DNA of 41,415 bases, taken from NCBI GenBank assembly GCA_900768135.1, contig CAAGBT010000060.1, forward strand, positions 1 to 41,415, in the 5' to 3' direction. The translations under genes and the position numbers were made by a program. How positions within the stretch are numbered: position 1 is the stretch's first letter; every line of letters begins with the position of its first letter. The DNA comes from an uncultured Oscillospiraceae bacterium. Lineage in GTDB: Bacteria > Bacillota > Clostridia > Oscillospirales > Oscillospiraceae. The notes under the pieces were generated by a model. It was given only the letters and a program-made list of their open reading frames with translations, did not search any database and was not told the origin of the DNA. Below are positions 32,744 through 40,741 of the stretch, one piece after another.

Positions 32744-33481
32744 TTGTCACAGGTCATCGCCGTGGTGTCCGGTAAGGGCGGCACCGGAAAAACTTCATTC
32801 ACCGCGCTCACCGGCATGGCGCTCTCGCGCCTCGGCATGAAAACACTTCTGCTCGACTGCGACGTGGGGCTGCGCAATCTGGATCTCTACCTCGGAATGT
32901 CCGACTGCGCGCTCATGGATTTTACCGACGTGATCTCCGGCCGCACGACGCTTGCCGAAGCCGCAGTGCGCCACCCGCTTTTCCCCAACCTCTACCTGCT
33001 CACCGCGCCCGTCGGCTCCGGCGCGCTGCCCGGACGCGAGGCGATGCGCCGCCTGCTTGACGAGATCCGCGCCCGCTTCGACGTCTGCCTGATCGACGCC
33101 GCCGCCGGCATCGGCGAAGCGTTCACGCTGGCCACCTGCTGCGCCGACCGCGCCATTGTCGTGACCACGAACGACCCCTCCAGCCTGCGCGATGCGCAGC
33201 GCACCGTGATGGAGCTGCACCGCTTTCCCGCGGGGCGGCTGCATCTGGTCGTCAACCGTGTGCGCCGCAGGCTGCTGCAATCGCTCCACGCCACCATCGA
33301 CGACGCCATCGATGCCGCCGGTCTGCCGCTGCTGGGCGTTATCCCCGAGGATGAAGCCGTTCCCACGCTGCTGGGACGCGGACTGGACCATCCGCTCAAA
33401 TACCGCTCCGGCGCGATCTGCGCCTGCGAAAATATCGCACAGCGCCTGTGCGGCAAGCGCGTGCGCCTGATGCAGCTCTGA
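32744..33481 (+). CDS. minD: MinD-like ATPase
   Basis: 245 residues from TTG 32744, preceded by AAAGGAGG at 32730-32737. The deviant Walker A GKGGTGKTS is at residues 10-18. DCDVGLRNLDLYLGM is the MinD signature. The Walker B region, normally DxPAGIE, reads DAAAGIGEAF, and VVTTNDPSSLRDAQRT matches the MinD switch region. The C-terminus (about the last 15 residues) could be an amphipathic membrane-targeting helix. No minC or minE is adjacent. It follows rsmG closely and precedes the MGS-like gene, so it may act with neither MinC nor MinE. Confidence 0.85.
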   Translation: MSQVIAVVSGKGGTGKTSFTALTGMALSRLGMKTLLLDCDVGLRNLDLYLGMSDCALMDFTDVISGRTTLAEAAVRHPLFPNLYLLTAPVGSGALPGREAMRRLLDEIRARFDVCLIDAAAGIGEAFTLATCCADRAIVVTTNDPSSLRDAQRTVMELHRFPAGRLHLVVNRVRRRLLQSLHATIDDAIDAAGLPLLGVIPEDEAVPTLLGRGLDHPLKYRSGAICACENIAQRLCGKRVRLMQL

Positions 33482-33525
33482 GCTGCCTGAATCCGAAAAC
33501 ACAACAGAAAGGACCGTGATGAATA

Positions 33526-33942
33526 ATGAATATTGCTCTCATGGCACACGACAACAAGAAAGAACTGATGGTGCAGTTCTGCACGGCCTACGCCGGCATC
33601 CTCTCGCGCCATACGCTCTGCGCCACCAGCGTGACCGGAAAAATGGTCAGCGAAGCAAGCGGCCTTCCGATCCACCTGTTCATGGCGCGCATCCACGGCG
33701 GCGCGGAACAGATCGGCGCGCGCATTGCCTACAATGAGATCGACATGGTGATCTTTCTCTGCGACCCCTCCGACCCGCGCTACAACGAGAGCCTGACCTA
33801 CATCACCCGGCTCTGCGACCAGAACAACATCCCCTTTGCCTCCAACCTTGCCACCGCCGAAATGCTCGTGATGGGCCTTGCCCGCGGCGACCTCGACTGG
33901 CGCGATATCGTAAACCCCAAGACCAAGCCGTTTACCACCTGA
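33526..33942 (+). CDS. methylglyoxal synthase homologue lacking catalytic residues
   Basis: 138 residues, the length and fold pattern of MgsA (MNIALMAHDNKKE, NIPFASNLATAE). Real MgsA makes methylglyoxal from dihydroxyacetone phosphate using Asp71, Asp101 and His98 (E. coli numbers). Aligned by eye, GGDQQVGA is GGAEQIGA here (Ala60 for Asp71), and the HDPD or HEPD segment is YNES (Tyr86, Ser89). The phosphate-binding SGP is replaced by ARI. Asp9 and Asp80 are kept. It is therefore probably inactive as MgsA, and may bind a ligand or have another reaction. AGAAAGGA lies upstream (33505-33512). Confidence 0.75.
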   Translation: MNIALMAHDNKKELMVQFCTAYAGILSRHTLCATSVTGKMVSEASGLPIHLFMARIHGGAEQIGARIAYNEIDMVIFLCDPSDPRYNESLTYITRLCDQNNIPFASNLATAEMLVMGLARGDLDWRDIVNPKTKPFTT

Positions 33943-34011
33943 ATGCAGGCAGGATCGAAATACAAATTGTAATAACAGAATATTTTTATACAAATAGGAG
34001 TGGTTCTAATC

Positions 34012-35778
34012 ATGATGCAATCCCGTACACACAACTGCGGCGCCCTGCGGGCGCAGAATGCCGGCGAACACGTCAAGCTCGTCGGCTGGATGGAAAACGT
34101 CCGCGAGGTCGGCGGCAGCCTTGCCTTTGTCGTCCTGCGCGACTTTTACGGCACAACGCAGATCGTTGTTGAAACAGGCGAGCTGCTTGCCCAGATCAAG
34201 GGCTACAACAAGGAGAGTACCATCTCCGTTGAGGGTACCGTGCGCGAGCGCGCAAGCAAAAACCCCAACCAGCCCACCGGCGACATTGAGGTCGTGCCGG
34301 AAAAGATCGAGCTGCTGGGCCGCTGCCGCTACAACTCCCTGCCCTTCGAGATCAACCGCAGCCGCGAGGCGGACGAGACCCAGCGCCTCAAGTACCGCTA
34401 TCTCGACCTGCGCAACCCCGCCGTCAAGAAGAACATCATCCTGCGCTGCAACGTCATCGCCGCGCTGCGCAAGGCGATGATGGAGCATGATTTTCTTGAG
34501 ATCACCACCCCCATCCTGACGGCCTCCTCCCCCGAGGGCGCGCGCGACTATCTCGTTCCCGCCCGCAAGCATCCCGGCAAATTCTACGCTCTGCCGCAGG
34601 CTCCCCAGCAGTTCAAGCAGCTGCTCATGACCTCCGGCTTCGACCGTTACTTCCAGATCGCGCCGTGCTTCCGCGATGAGGACGCGCGCGGCGACCGCAG
34701 CCCCGGCGAGTTTTACCAGCTCGATATGGAGATGGCGTTCGCCTCCCAGGAGGACGTTTTCGCCGTCTGCGAGGACGTGCTGCCTCCGATCTTCGCAAAG
34801 TTCGGCACCTATGATATCGCCTCCCAGCCTCCCTTCCGCCGCATCAGGTATCTCGATGCGCTCGAGCGCTACGGCAGCGACAAGCCGGACCTGCGCATCG
34901 ACCTGACCGCGACGAACATCTCCTCCCTCTTTGCCGGCAGCAGCTTTGAGCCTCTCGCCAGCAAGACCGTCAAGGCCATCGCCATCTCCAACTGCTCGCT
35001 CACGCGCAAGCAGATCGAAAAGCTGCTGACCGACTGCGAGGTGCAGGCGGGCGCAAAGGGCTACTGGTTCAAAGCGGACGAAAAGGGCGAGCTGGCCGGC
35101 GGCATCGCCAAGTTTATCGATAAGGAAGCCGCCGCAAAGCTTCTGCCGCTCGAACCCAACACCCTTGTTGTCGTTGCGGGCGGGGAGCTGGCCACCAAGC
35201 TCACCGGCGTGATGATCAAGACCTTCGGCCCCGCGTGCGAGGGTCACATGGACAAGGAGCGCTACGAGTTCTGCTGGATCGTCGATTTCCCGATGTATGA
35301 GATCGGCGACGAGAGCGGCGAGTTGGAATTCTGCCACAATCCGTTCTCCATGCCCGCCGGTGGCCTCGACGTGCTGCTCAAGGCGGAAAAGGGGGAGATC
35401 GACCCGCTCACCATCACCGCCGACCAGTACGATCTGGTCTGCAACGGCGTGGAGCTTTCCTCCGGCGCGGTGCGCAACCACGACCCCGAGATCATGATCA
35501 AGGCGTTTGAGCTGGTGCGCCTCGGCGAGGACGATGTGAAGGCCAAGTTCCCCGCCATGTACAACGCTTTCTGCTACGGCGCGCCTCCGCACGCCGGTAT
35601 CGCCCCGGGCGTGGACCGCATGGTCATGCTGCTCGCCGGCGAGGATTCCATCCGCGAGATCATCCCCTTCCCCATGAACAAAAACGCGCAGGATATCATG
35701 ATGGGCGCGCCCAGCGAGGTCACGCCCAAGCAGCTCGACGAGCTGCACATCGCCGTTACCGCCCACGAGGAGGAATGA
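34012..35778 (+). CDS. aspS: aspartyl-tRNA synthetase
   Basis: AspS charges tRNA-Asp (or Asp and Asn). 588 residues from ATG 34012, with TAGGAG at 33995-34000; the next ATG at 34015 is equally possible. The N-terminal OB fold contains GWMENVREVGGSLAFVVLRD. Class II motif 2 is FRDEDARGDRSPGEFYQLDMEM. A bacterial GAD insertion domain lies in the middle, and motif 3 is APGVDRMVMLLAG. The last 24 codons (35705-35776) are repeated intact at 35929-36000, after a hairpin-rich insert. The gene itself looks complete. Confidence 0.95.
   Translation: MMQSRTHNCGALRAQNAGEHVKLVGWMENVREVGGSLAFVVLRDFYGTTQIVVETGELLAQIKGYNKESTISVEGTVRERASKNPNQPTGDIEVVPEKIELLGRCRYNSLPFEINRSREADETQRLKYRYLDLRNPAVKKNIILRCNVIAALRKAMMEHDFLEITTPILTASSPEGARDYLVPARKHPGKFYALPQAPQQFKQLLMTSGFDRYFQIAPCFRDEDARGDRSPGEFYQLDMEMAFASQEDVFAVCEDVLPPIFAKFGTYDIASQPPFRRIRYLDALERYGSDKPDLRIDLTATNISSLFAGSSFEPLASKTVKAIAISNCSLTRKQIEKLLTDCEVQAGAKGYWFKADEKGELAGGIAKFIDKEAAAKLLPLEPNTLVVVAGGELATKLTGVMIKTFGPACEGHMDKERYEFCWIVDFPMYEIGDESGELEFCHNPFSMPAGGLDVLLKAEKGEIDPLTITADQYDLVCNGVELSSGAVRNHDPEIMIKAFELVRLGEDDVKAKFPAMYNAFCYGAPPHAGIAPGVDRMVMLLAGEDSIREIIPFPMNKNAQDIMMGAPSEVTPKQLDELHIAVTAHEEE
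35705..35776 (+). repeat. aspS 3'-end repeat, copy 1 (72 bp)
   Basis: This is the last 72 bases of aspS before the stop. It is identical to 35929-36000, and its first 14 bases occur a third time at 35783-35796. Copy 1 ends TGA, copy 2 ends TAA. Confidence 0.95.
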
Positions 35779-35928
35779 CCCCGCGCGCCCAGCGAGCGCA
35801 GGCGAGCCGCCGCGCAAGCGGCGTACAAGCGTTTTGCGGAGCAAAACCTTGGCGGAGGCGGAATTCATTTCCGCCGAGCATTCTGAGCGGTCAGGGTTCC
35901 CAAAACGGCAGCGCCCGTTTTGGGAAGC
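35779..35928 (+). other. four-hairpin insert between duplicated aspS ends
   Basis: About 150 bp with four successive hairpins: CGCCGC-GCAA-GCGGCG (35808-35823, a GNRA-type tetraloop), GTTTTGC-GGA-GCAAAAC (35831-35847), GGCGGAA-TTCAT-TTCCGCC (35857-35875) and a perfect 12-bp stem (35897-35908 with 35915-35926). It starts near a partial copy of the repeat (35783-35796) and ends at the full second copy. An open frame runs through it from ATG 35775 and reads into the second AspRS tail, but it has no usable ribosome site. Possibly a small mobile or repeat element. Confidence 0.75.
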
Positions 35929-36002
35929 GCGCGCCCAGCGAGGTCACGCCCAAGCAGCTCGACGAGCTGCACATCGCCGTTACCGCCCACGAGGAGGAAT
36001 AA
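35929..36002 (+). pseudogene. aspS tail fragment (repeat copy 2)
   Basis: 72 bases identical to the end of aspS, followed by a TAA stop. It encodes the last 24 residues of AspRS with nothing upstream of them, so it cannot be a working synthetase. An in-frame reading from 35775 would fuse about 50 Arg/Ser-rich residues to this tail. Confidence 0.85.
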
Positions 36003-36018
36003 GCTGCGGCAGCACATA

Positions 36019-36056
36019 AAAAAGGGAGGCTCTCCTGCAGGAGAGCCTCCCTTTTT
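36019..36056. terminator. bidirectional terminator between aspS and alaX
   Basis: A perfect 19-bp inverted repeat (36019-36037 with 36038-36056) begins with AAAAA and ends with TTTTT. It serves both convergent transcripts. Confidence 0.93.
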
Positions 36057-36079
36057 GGCGTTCTACGGCGCATTGCCGG

Positions 36080-37225
36080 TCAGATATTGAAAAATTCCTC
36101 AATCGCCGCGCGAGCGGCGTTCACGCTGCCCTGCACAAAGTTCGGCTTGCCGCCGCCGCGCCCGCAGAGCGCGGCGTTCAATGCTTTCGTCAGCGCGCGC
36201 AGGTCGCCGTCCGCCTGGCTGATGGCATACTTCCATGTGTTCCCAGCCCCCGCAAAGACCGCGCAGCGCCCGCCGCAGGCGTTTGCCACCGCATCGCAGA
36301 GCCTGCGCACGCTGTCGCCGTTCATTTCATCTTCAAAAAGCAGCACGTCGCCCTTGCCCTCGTACTGCGCGGCGATCTGCGCAAAGGCAGCCTCCTCCAG
36401 CCGCGCGCAGCGCAGCTTCAGCGCGCTCAGCTCGCCCAGCAGCCGCTCAACGGCCGCAAAGCTTGCCGCCGGCTTCACGGAAAGCGCCTGCGCAACGCGC
36501 ACATCCTGCTCCCAGCAGGCGGAGAGATAGCGCAGCGCGCGCCCGCCGCACAGCAGCTCGATGCGCACGCCCGCGCGGAACTTCTGCACGGAGAGGAACT
36601 TCACCAGCCCCACCTGCCCGGAGCTTGCCACGTGCGTGCCGCAGCAGGCGCAGCAGTCCGCCCCCGGAAACGACACGATGCGCACATCGCCCGCGAGCGG
36701 TTTTTTGCTGCGGTAGTCGATCGCGTCCAGCGCCGCGCCGCGGCAGAGCCGGATGTCGATGGGATGGTCCTCGTAAATGTACCGGTTCGCCTCCGCCTCG
36801 ATCTCCAGCAGCGCCTCCCACGGAATGTCGGCGTTGAAATCAATGGTCACAGCATCCGCGCCCATGTGGAAGCCGACGTTGTCACAGTGAAAGCGCGCGC
36901 AGATCAGCCCCGAGCAGATATGCTCGCCGGAGTGCTGCTGCATATGGTCAAAGCGGCGCGCCCAGTCGATCGCGCCCTCCACCGCCGCGCCCGCCGCCAG
37001 CGGCGCATCGCAGAGATGCACGATCACGCCGTCCTTTTCGCGTACCTCCCGCACCTGCGCGCCGCCCAGCGTGCCGGTGTCATACGGCTGGCCGCCGCCC
37101 TCGGGATAAAAGGCGGTCTGATCCAGCGTGACCGCCCAGCCGCCCTTTGCCTCTTCGCAGGAGGTGACGACGGCGGCAAAGCGCCGCAGGAAGGGATTGT
37201 CGTAATAGAGCTCTTTCGTTTCCAT
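36080..37225 (-). CDS. alaX: alanyl-tRNA editing protein (AlaX, long form)
   Basis: Removes Ser or Gly mischarged on tRNA-Ala. 381 residues from ATG 37225 with GAGGAG upstream. The N-terminal beta domain contains TAFYPEGGGQPYDTG. The zinc site uses HSGEH (His98, His102) and the later CACCGTH segment. A DHHA1-like C-terminal domain ends GGGKPNFVQGSV. It has the alanyl-tRNA synthetase editing half but no synthetase domain. It starts 12 bp downstream of the GH3 gene and is probably the last gene of that operon. Confidence 0.9.
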   Translation of the reverse strand: METKELYYDNPFLRRFAAVVTSCEEAKGGWAVTLDQTAFYPEGGGQPYDTGTLGGAQVREVREKDGVIVHLCDAPLAAGAAVEGAIDWARRFDHMQQHSGEHICSGLICARFHCDNVGFHMGADAVTIDFNADIPWEALLEIEAEANRYIYEDHPIDIRLCRGAALDAIDYRSKKPLAGDVRIVSFPGADCCACCGTHVASSGQVGLVKFLSVQKFRAGVRIELLCGGRALRYLSACWEQDVRVAQALSVKPAASFAAVERLLGELSALKLRCARLEEAAFAQIAAQYEGKGDVLLFEDEMNGDSVRRLCDAVANACGGRCAVFAGAGNTWKYAISQADGDLRALTKALNAALCGRGGGKPNFVQGSVNAARAAIEEFFNI

Positions 37226-37237
37226 CGTTTGTTCTCC

Positions 37238-38443
37238 TCAGTCGATCAGGCCGAGCGCCTGCTTTTCGCGCAGCACGCGGTAAACGTGTTCATCAATGTC
37301 GCTCTCGCTGATCGTGCCGTCCTGCACCGCGGCGATCACCTGCGGGATCTGCGTCCGATAGTCGGTCGTCACCACCATATCATTCCCTGCCAGCAGCGCC
37401 AGCACGGCGGCGCTGCCGTTTTCGGCGTATTCCTGCACGGCGTCCATCGCCAGGTCGTCCGTCAGGATCACGCCGTCAAAGCCGAGCGTGTCGCGCAGCA
37501 GCGCGTGGACCTTGGGCGAGAGCGAGGCGGGATAGGCGCTGTCCATACACTCCACCACATTGTGGCTCACCAGCACGAACGCCGCGCCCGCGCGGATGCC
37601 CGCCTCAAAGGGCAGCAGGTCGCACTGCTCAAAGGTCGTGTACGGCCGTGCATCGATGGCAACGCCCGTGTGCGTATCGGCGTTGTTGCCGTAACCGGGA
37701 AAATGCTTCAGCACGCTGGCAACGCCGGACTCCTGCATCACCCGCACAATCGCTTCCGCATACTCCGCCGTGGTCTTTGCGTCCTGCCCAAGGGTGCGGT
37801 CGTAAATAAAATCGTCCGGGTTGGTGGAAACATCGCACACGGGGGCAAAGTTCACGTTGATGCCGTACATCTGGCGCAGCGCCGTGTTTTTGATGAGCGC
37901 ATCCGACAGCACGTTCTCCAGCCCGCCCTCGTTGTAAAGATCCTGCGGCGAACGCGAGGGGGAGCCGAAGAGGTTGGGGTTGCGGCTCGCGCGCGTCACG
38001 GTGCCGCCCTCCTCGTCGCTGCCGATAAACAGCGGGACCGCCGCCGCGTCCTGATAGGACTGGACCGTGGCGGTGAACTGATCGACCGTCAGCCAGTTCC
38101 CGTCCGAATCCTTAAAGTCGCGTCCGAACAGCAGCAGACCGCCCAGATGATAGGTTTTCACATCCTCCGCCGCGCCGGATTCCGGGCAGCGCACAAAGAA
38201 CAGCTGCCCCACCTTTTCCTCCAGCGTCATCGCCGCGATCTTTTCGCGCAGCGCCTGCTCCTCCGGCGAAAGCTGCGGCGTGTCCTGCGCCGGATCCGTT
38301 CCGGGCGCCGGGTCGTCCGGCTGCTGCTCCGTTCCCGCCGGATCGTCCGGCTGCACAGGCGCAGGATCGTCCGTCTTTTCTCCGCCGCAGGCGGAAAGCA
38401 GCAGCATAAGCGCCAGCAGCAGCGCCGTCCATCTTCTTTTCAT
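37238..38443 (-). CDS. GH3 beta-N-acetylhexosaminidase-like lipoprotein
   Basis: 401 residues. A lipoprotein signal ends LLSAC, giving lipidated Cys19, followed by a Pro/Asp/Gly-rich linker to about residue 58, so the enzyme is tethered outside the cell. The GH3 barrel includes KHFPGYGNNADTHTG, with the acid/base His-Asp region, and GVILTDDLAMDAV with the nucleophile Asp. NagZ-type enzymes remove N-acetylglucosamine from muropeptides. Most NagZ proteins read KHFPGHG; here it is KHFPGYG, seen in some Firmicute GH3 enzymes. ATG 38443 has AAAAGGAGG upstream. It lies 18 bp after the LTA-synthase-like gene. Confidence 0.87.
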   Translation of the reverse strand: MKRRWTALLLALMLLLSACGGEKTDDPAPVQPDDPAGTEQQPDDPAPGTDPAQDTPQLSPEEQALREKIAAMTLEEKVGQLFFVRCPESGAAEDVKTYHLGGLLLFGRDFKDSDGNWLTVDQFTATVQSYQDAAAVPLFIGSDEEGGTVTRASRNPNLFGSPSRSPQDLYNEGGLENVLSDALIKNTALRQMYGINVNFAPVCDVSTNPDDFIYDRTLGQDAKTTAEYAEAIVRVMQESGVASVLKHFPGYGNNADTHTGVAIDARPYTTFEQCDLLPFEAGIRAGAAFVLVSHNVVECMDSAYPASLSPKVHALLRDTLGFDGVILTDDLAMDAVQEYAENGSAAVLALLAGNDMVVTTDYRTQIPQVIAAVQDGTISESDIDEHVYRVLREKQALGLID

Positions 38444-38461
38444 GAGAAATACCTCCTTTTG

Positions 38462-40345
38462 TCATTTCGCCGCACCGCGGGCGAAATGCTGCTCGCGGTA
38501 ATACTGTGCGTACAGGTAACGGCGGTAGCGCGCAGCGCCGTCCTCGCCTAAATTGCCCGTCAGCGTGCCGTCCTTCAAAAACCATCCGCGGTTATGCAGC
38601 AGCGGCGTCACGTCATACATCTCGCGCTGGAGCTGCATAAAGGCCGGTCCCTCCCAGCCGCATTCGTCAAAGACGCGCTGCATCAGGTAGCAGGGCGAGA
38701 AGTCGCCGCCGTCGCCGGTAAAGTCCGCGCCGAGCGCGCGCTTTGCCGCAGCGTTGGCATAGATGGCGTAGGGCGTTGCGTAGTAGTTATAGAAGCCGTT
38801 GAGCGTCCCGGTGTCAAGGTCGATGCCCATCTCGGCGTATACGCTGCTGCCGTTGCCGAGCCACGGCTTGTGGTCGCCGAAGATCACGAACACCGCCGGC
38901 TCGTTTCGCCGCTCCAGCTCCTCAGCCAGGCGGCGCATTTCGCCGATCGTCTCGCTTACGCCCGCAAGGTAGTTGTTCAGGATGCAGCAGCTCTCCTGCG
39001 ACCAGCCGGTCTGCGCAGGCGTAACGTATTCCCGCGCGCAGGACTCGGACGAGTACGGCCCGTGATTCTGGTACGACACAGAGAAGAGGAACAGCGGGTC
39101 GCCGTCCTCGCGCTGCGCGTCAAGGTCGCGCAGCAGATAATCCACCAGCACGCCGTCGGAGTGGAACACCGCCGCCGCAGGGTCCACCAGCTCGCCGAAG
39201 CCGCTGTCGGTAAAGGCGCTTTCATCAAAGCCGAGGTATTCGTTCACATTCTGCCGGTTATAGAACCAGCCGTAGCCGGGATGGCGGTAAAGCGTGTCGT
39301 AGCCCTGATCCTTGAAGTACCAGACGTAGGAATCGGTGTTGGAGCGGAAATCCTCGTGGCGGCTGTAGCCGGTGAGGAAGCCCCACTCGGTATCCGTTGT
39401 GCCGCCGGCGAAGATGTTCGTCAGCAGGCGGCCGGACACGCTGCGCGCCTCCAGCCCGTGCAGCGGCGCATAGACCTCCGCCACGGCGGGGATATCCGCC
39501 AGCACGGGATAGTCCGTCAGGTCGCAGAACGCCTCGAGCATGATGCCCACCACCGTGACCTTTTCCCCCTCCGGGATGTCCGCCGCTTCGTACTGTGCAA
39601 GCGCCGCGCGCGCCTCCTGCTCGCCGTAGCCCTCCGGCGGGTCGGGGAACATTTCCTGCACGCTGTAAACAAAGGGATACACCGTTCCCTTGGAAACGTA
39701 GACCTCCACGTCCGACCACGGGTTGATAAAGCTGTTGTTGGCGGTCCTGTTCGTGTAAATGTCCGCGTCGGTGTAAACGGTGAAGTACGCACCGAGCGCC
39801 AGCGCAAGGCAGGCCAGCGCGCCGAAAAGGCGCGTGAGCGGCTTGAGCGGCTCCTTGCGCATCAGAAAAACGGCAAACAGCAGCATGGTAAGCGCAAGCG
39901 CAATGCCCGCCAGCACGGGCTTTGTCAGCTCAAGCGTGTAATGCCCCACAATGCCGCCCGCCGTGCGCAGGATGCGCAGGTCGGTGGCAAGCACAGGGTC
40001 GCCGCGCAGCTGGATCTTATAATAGCTGCCAAAGGCAAGCGCAAGGCAGGGGACGGCGGCGGTGAGATACGCCGCCCACGGGCGGCGGAACAGGAAAAAG
40101 CCCAGAAACACCAGCAGCACCGGGATAAAGAGATTCAGCGCCACGAGCAGCGGCAGCCGGAAATAGGACAAAAGCAGATACAGGTTGTTCAGCGGCGCGT
40201 AGGCATAGGCGGAGAGCATCATGCCGATCAGCCCGATGCCAACGCCCATGAGCGTCAGCCAGCCGTAAAGCCACGCGCGGTGCGCGCGGCGCAGCCCCTT
40301 GGACGCCTCGGCGTCTGGGCGGATGAGAGAAAGCAGAGCGTGCAT
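38462..40345 (-). CDS. LTA synthase/sulfatase family membrane protein
   Basis: 627 residues from ATG 40345 with AAAGGGG upstream; upstream in-frame starts lack a site. About five N-terminal membrane helices (to about residue 170) precede an extracellular sulfatase-type domain. TNIFAGGTTDTEWGFLTG holds the likely catalytic Thr, and VIFGDHKPWLG holds metal ligands near the C-terminus. Members of this family transfer glycerol-phosphate or related groups to membrane lipids or glycans. Exact substrate unknown. It is the first gene of an operon with the GH3 lipoprotein and AlaX. Confidence 0.87.
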   Translation of the reverse strand: MHALLSLIRPDAEASKGLRRAHRAWLYGWLTLMGVGIGLIGMMLSAYAYAPLNNLYLLLSYFRLPLLVALNLFIPVLLVFLGFFLFRRPWAAYLTAAVPCLALAFGSYYKIQLRGDPVLATDLRILRTAGGIVGHYTLELTKPVLAGIALALTMLLFAVFLMRKEPLKPLTRLFGALACLALALGAYFTVYTDADIYTNRTANNSFINPWSDVEVYVSKGTVYPFVYSVQEMFPDPPEGYGEQEARAALAQYEAADIPEGEKVTVVGIMLEAFCDLTDYPVLADIPAVAEVYAPLHGLEARSVSGRLLTNIFAGGTTDTEWGFLTGYSRHEDFRSNTDSYVWYFKDQGYDTLYRHPGYGWFYNRQNVNEYLGFDESAFTDSGFGELVDPAAAVFHSDGVLVDYLLRDLDAQREDGDPLFLFSVSYQNHGPYSSESCAREYVTPAQTGWSQESCCILNNYLAGVSETIGEMRRLAEELERRNEPAVFVIFGDHKPWLGNGSSVYAEMGIDLDTGTLNGFYNYYATPYAIYANAAAKRALGADFTGDGGDFSPCYLMQRVFDECGWEGPAFMQLQREMYDVTPLLHNRGWFLKDGTLTGNLGEDGAARYRRYLYAQYYREQHFARGAAK

Positions 40346-40391
40346 ACGAGGGGGACCCCTTTCCGGTGGTAAAGCCATGGAATAATAGATA

Positions 40392-40420
40392 AGTATATCA
40401 TCGCGCGGGAAAAAAGGCAA
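40392..40420 (-). promoter_or_regulatory. promoter of the LtaS-like/GH3/alaX operon
   Basis: On the minus strand, TTGCCT (complement of 40415-40420), a 17-base spacer and TATACT (complement of 40392-40397), with TGA in front of the -10. It diverges from the glyS promoter. Confidence 0.7.
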
Positions 40421-40432
40421 CAGCAACACCGC

Positions 40433-40461
40433 TTGACAAGCGGCGCGCGCCGTGATATACT
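40433..40461 (+). promoter_or_regulatory. strong promoter of the glyS T-box unit
   Basis: A perfect TTGACA (40433-40438), a 17-base spacer and TATACT (40456-40461), with TG one base before the -10. It is one of the best matches to a sigma-A consensus in the window. Confidence 0.9.
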
Positions 40462-40467
40462 GCCCCA

Positions 40468-40706
40468 ACAAAAGGCAGTGAGAAAGAGGCCTTTCTTCCA
40501 GACCGGCAGCAGAGAGAAGACGGCAGGTGCAAGTCTTCGCGGCGGGAGGCAGGCGGCGCTTTTGAGCCGCGCGGTGGAAATGCCGCGCCGGTCCCCGCCG
40601 TTACCGGGAACGAAGTGCGCGGCAGCCAGCCGCGAATTCAGGTGGAACCACGGACAAATGCTTTGTTCGCCCTGAGCCTACTATCATAGGCTCAGGGCGT
40701 TTTTTA
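40468..40706 (+). promoter_or_regulatory. T-box riboswitch controlling glyS
   Basis: A T-box leader senses uncharged tRNA and lets transcription continue when it is bound. The T-box core AGGTGGAACCACGG is at 40640-40653; its TGGA would pair with a UCCA acceptor end, the expected end for bacterial tRNA-Gly. A 13-bp terminator stem (40668-40680 with 40687-40699) is followed by six T (40700-40705). A stem I region of about 120 nt lies upstream. The likely specifier is GGC at 40548-40550 (Gly), followed by A, but I could not fold stem I to confirm it. Confidence 0.9.
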
Positions 40707-40741
40707 TCTCCTGAGCCAAATACCGAAAGGAGAAATTTACC

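Noticed and set aside
33516..33737. Frame starting ATGAATAATG just before the MGS-like gene
   Set aside because: It is out of frame with the MgsA homology and mostly overlaps it; the downstream ATG at 33526 gives the family N-terminus.
34006..35868. 620-codon minus-strand frame inside aspS
   Set aside because: Antisense shadow of aspS. The same applies to the long frames opposite VanW (7078-9132), atpD (10579-12045), the PBP (23698-25338), GH13 (25808-27673) and LtaS-like (38594-40372) genes.
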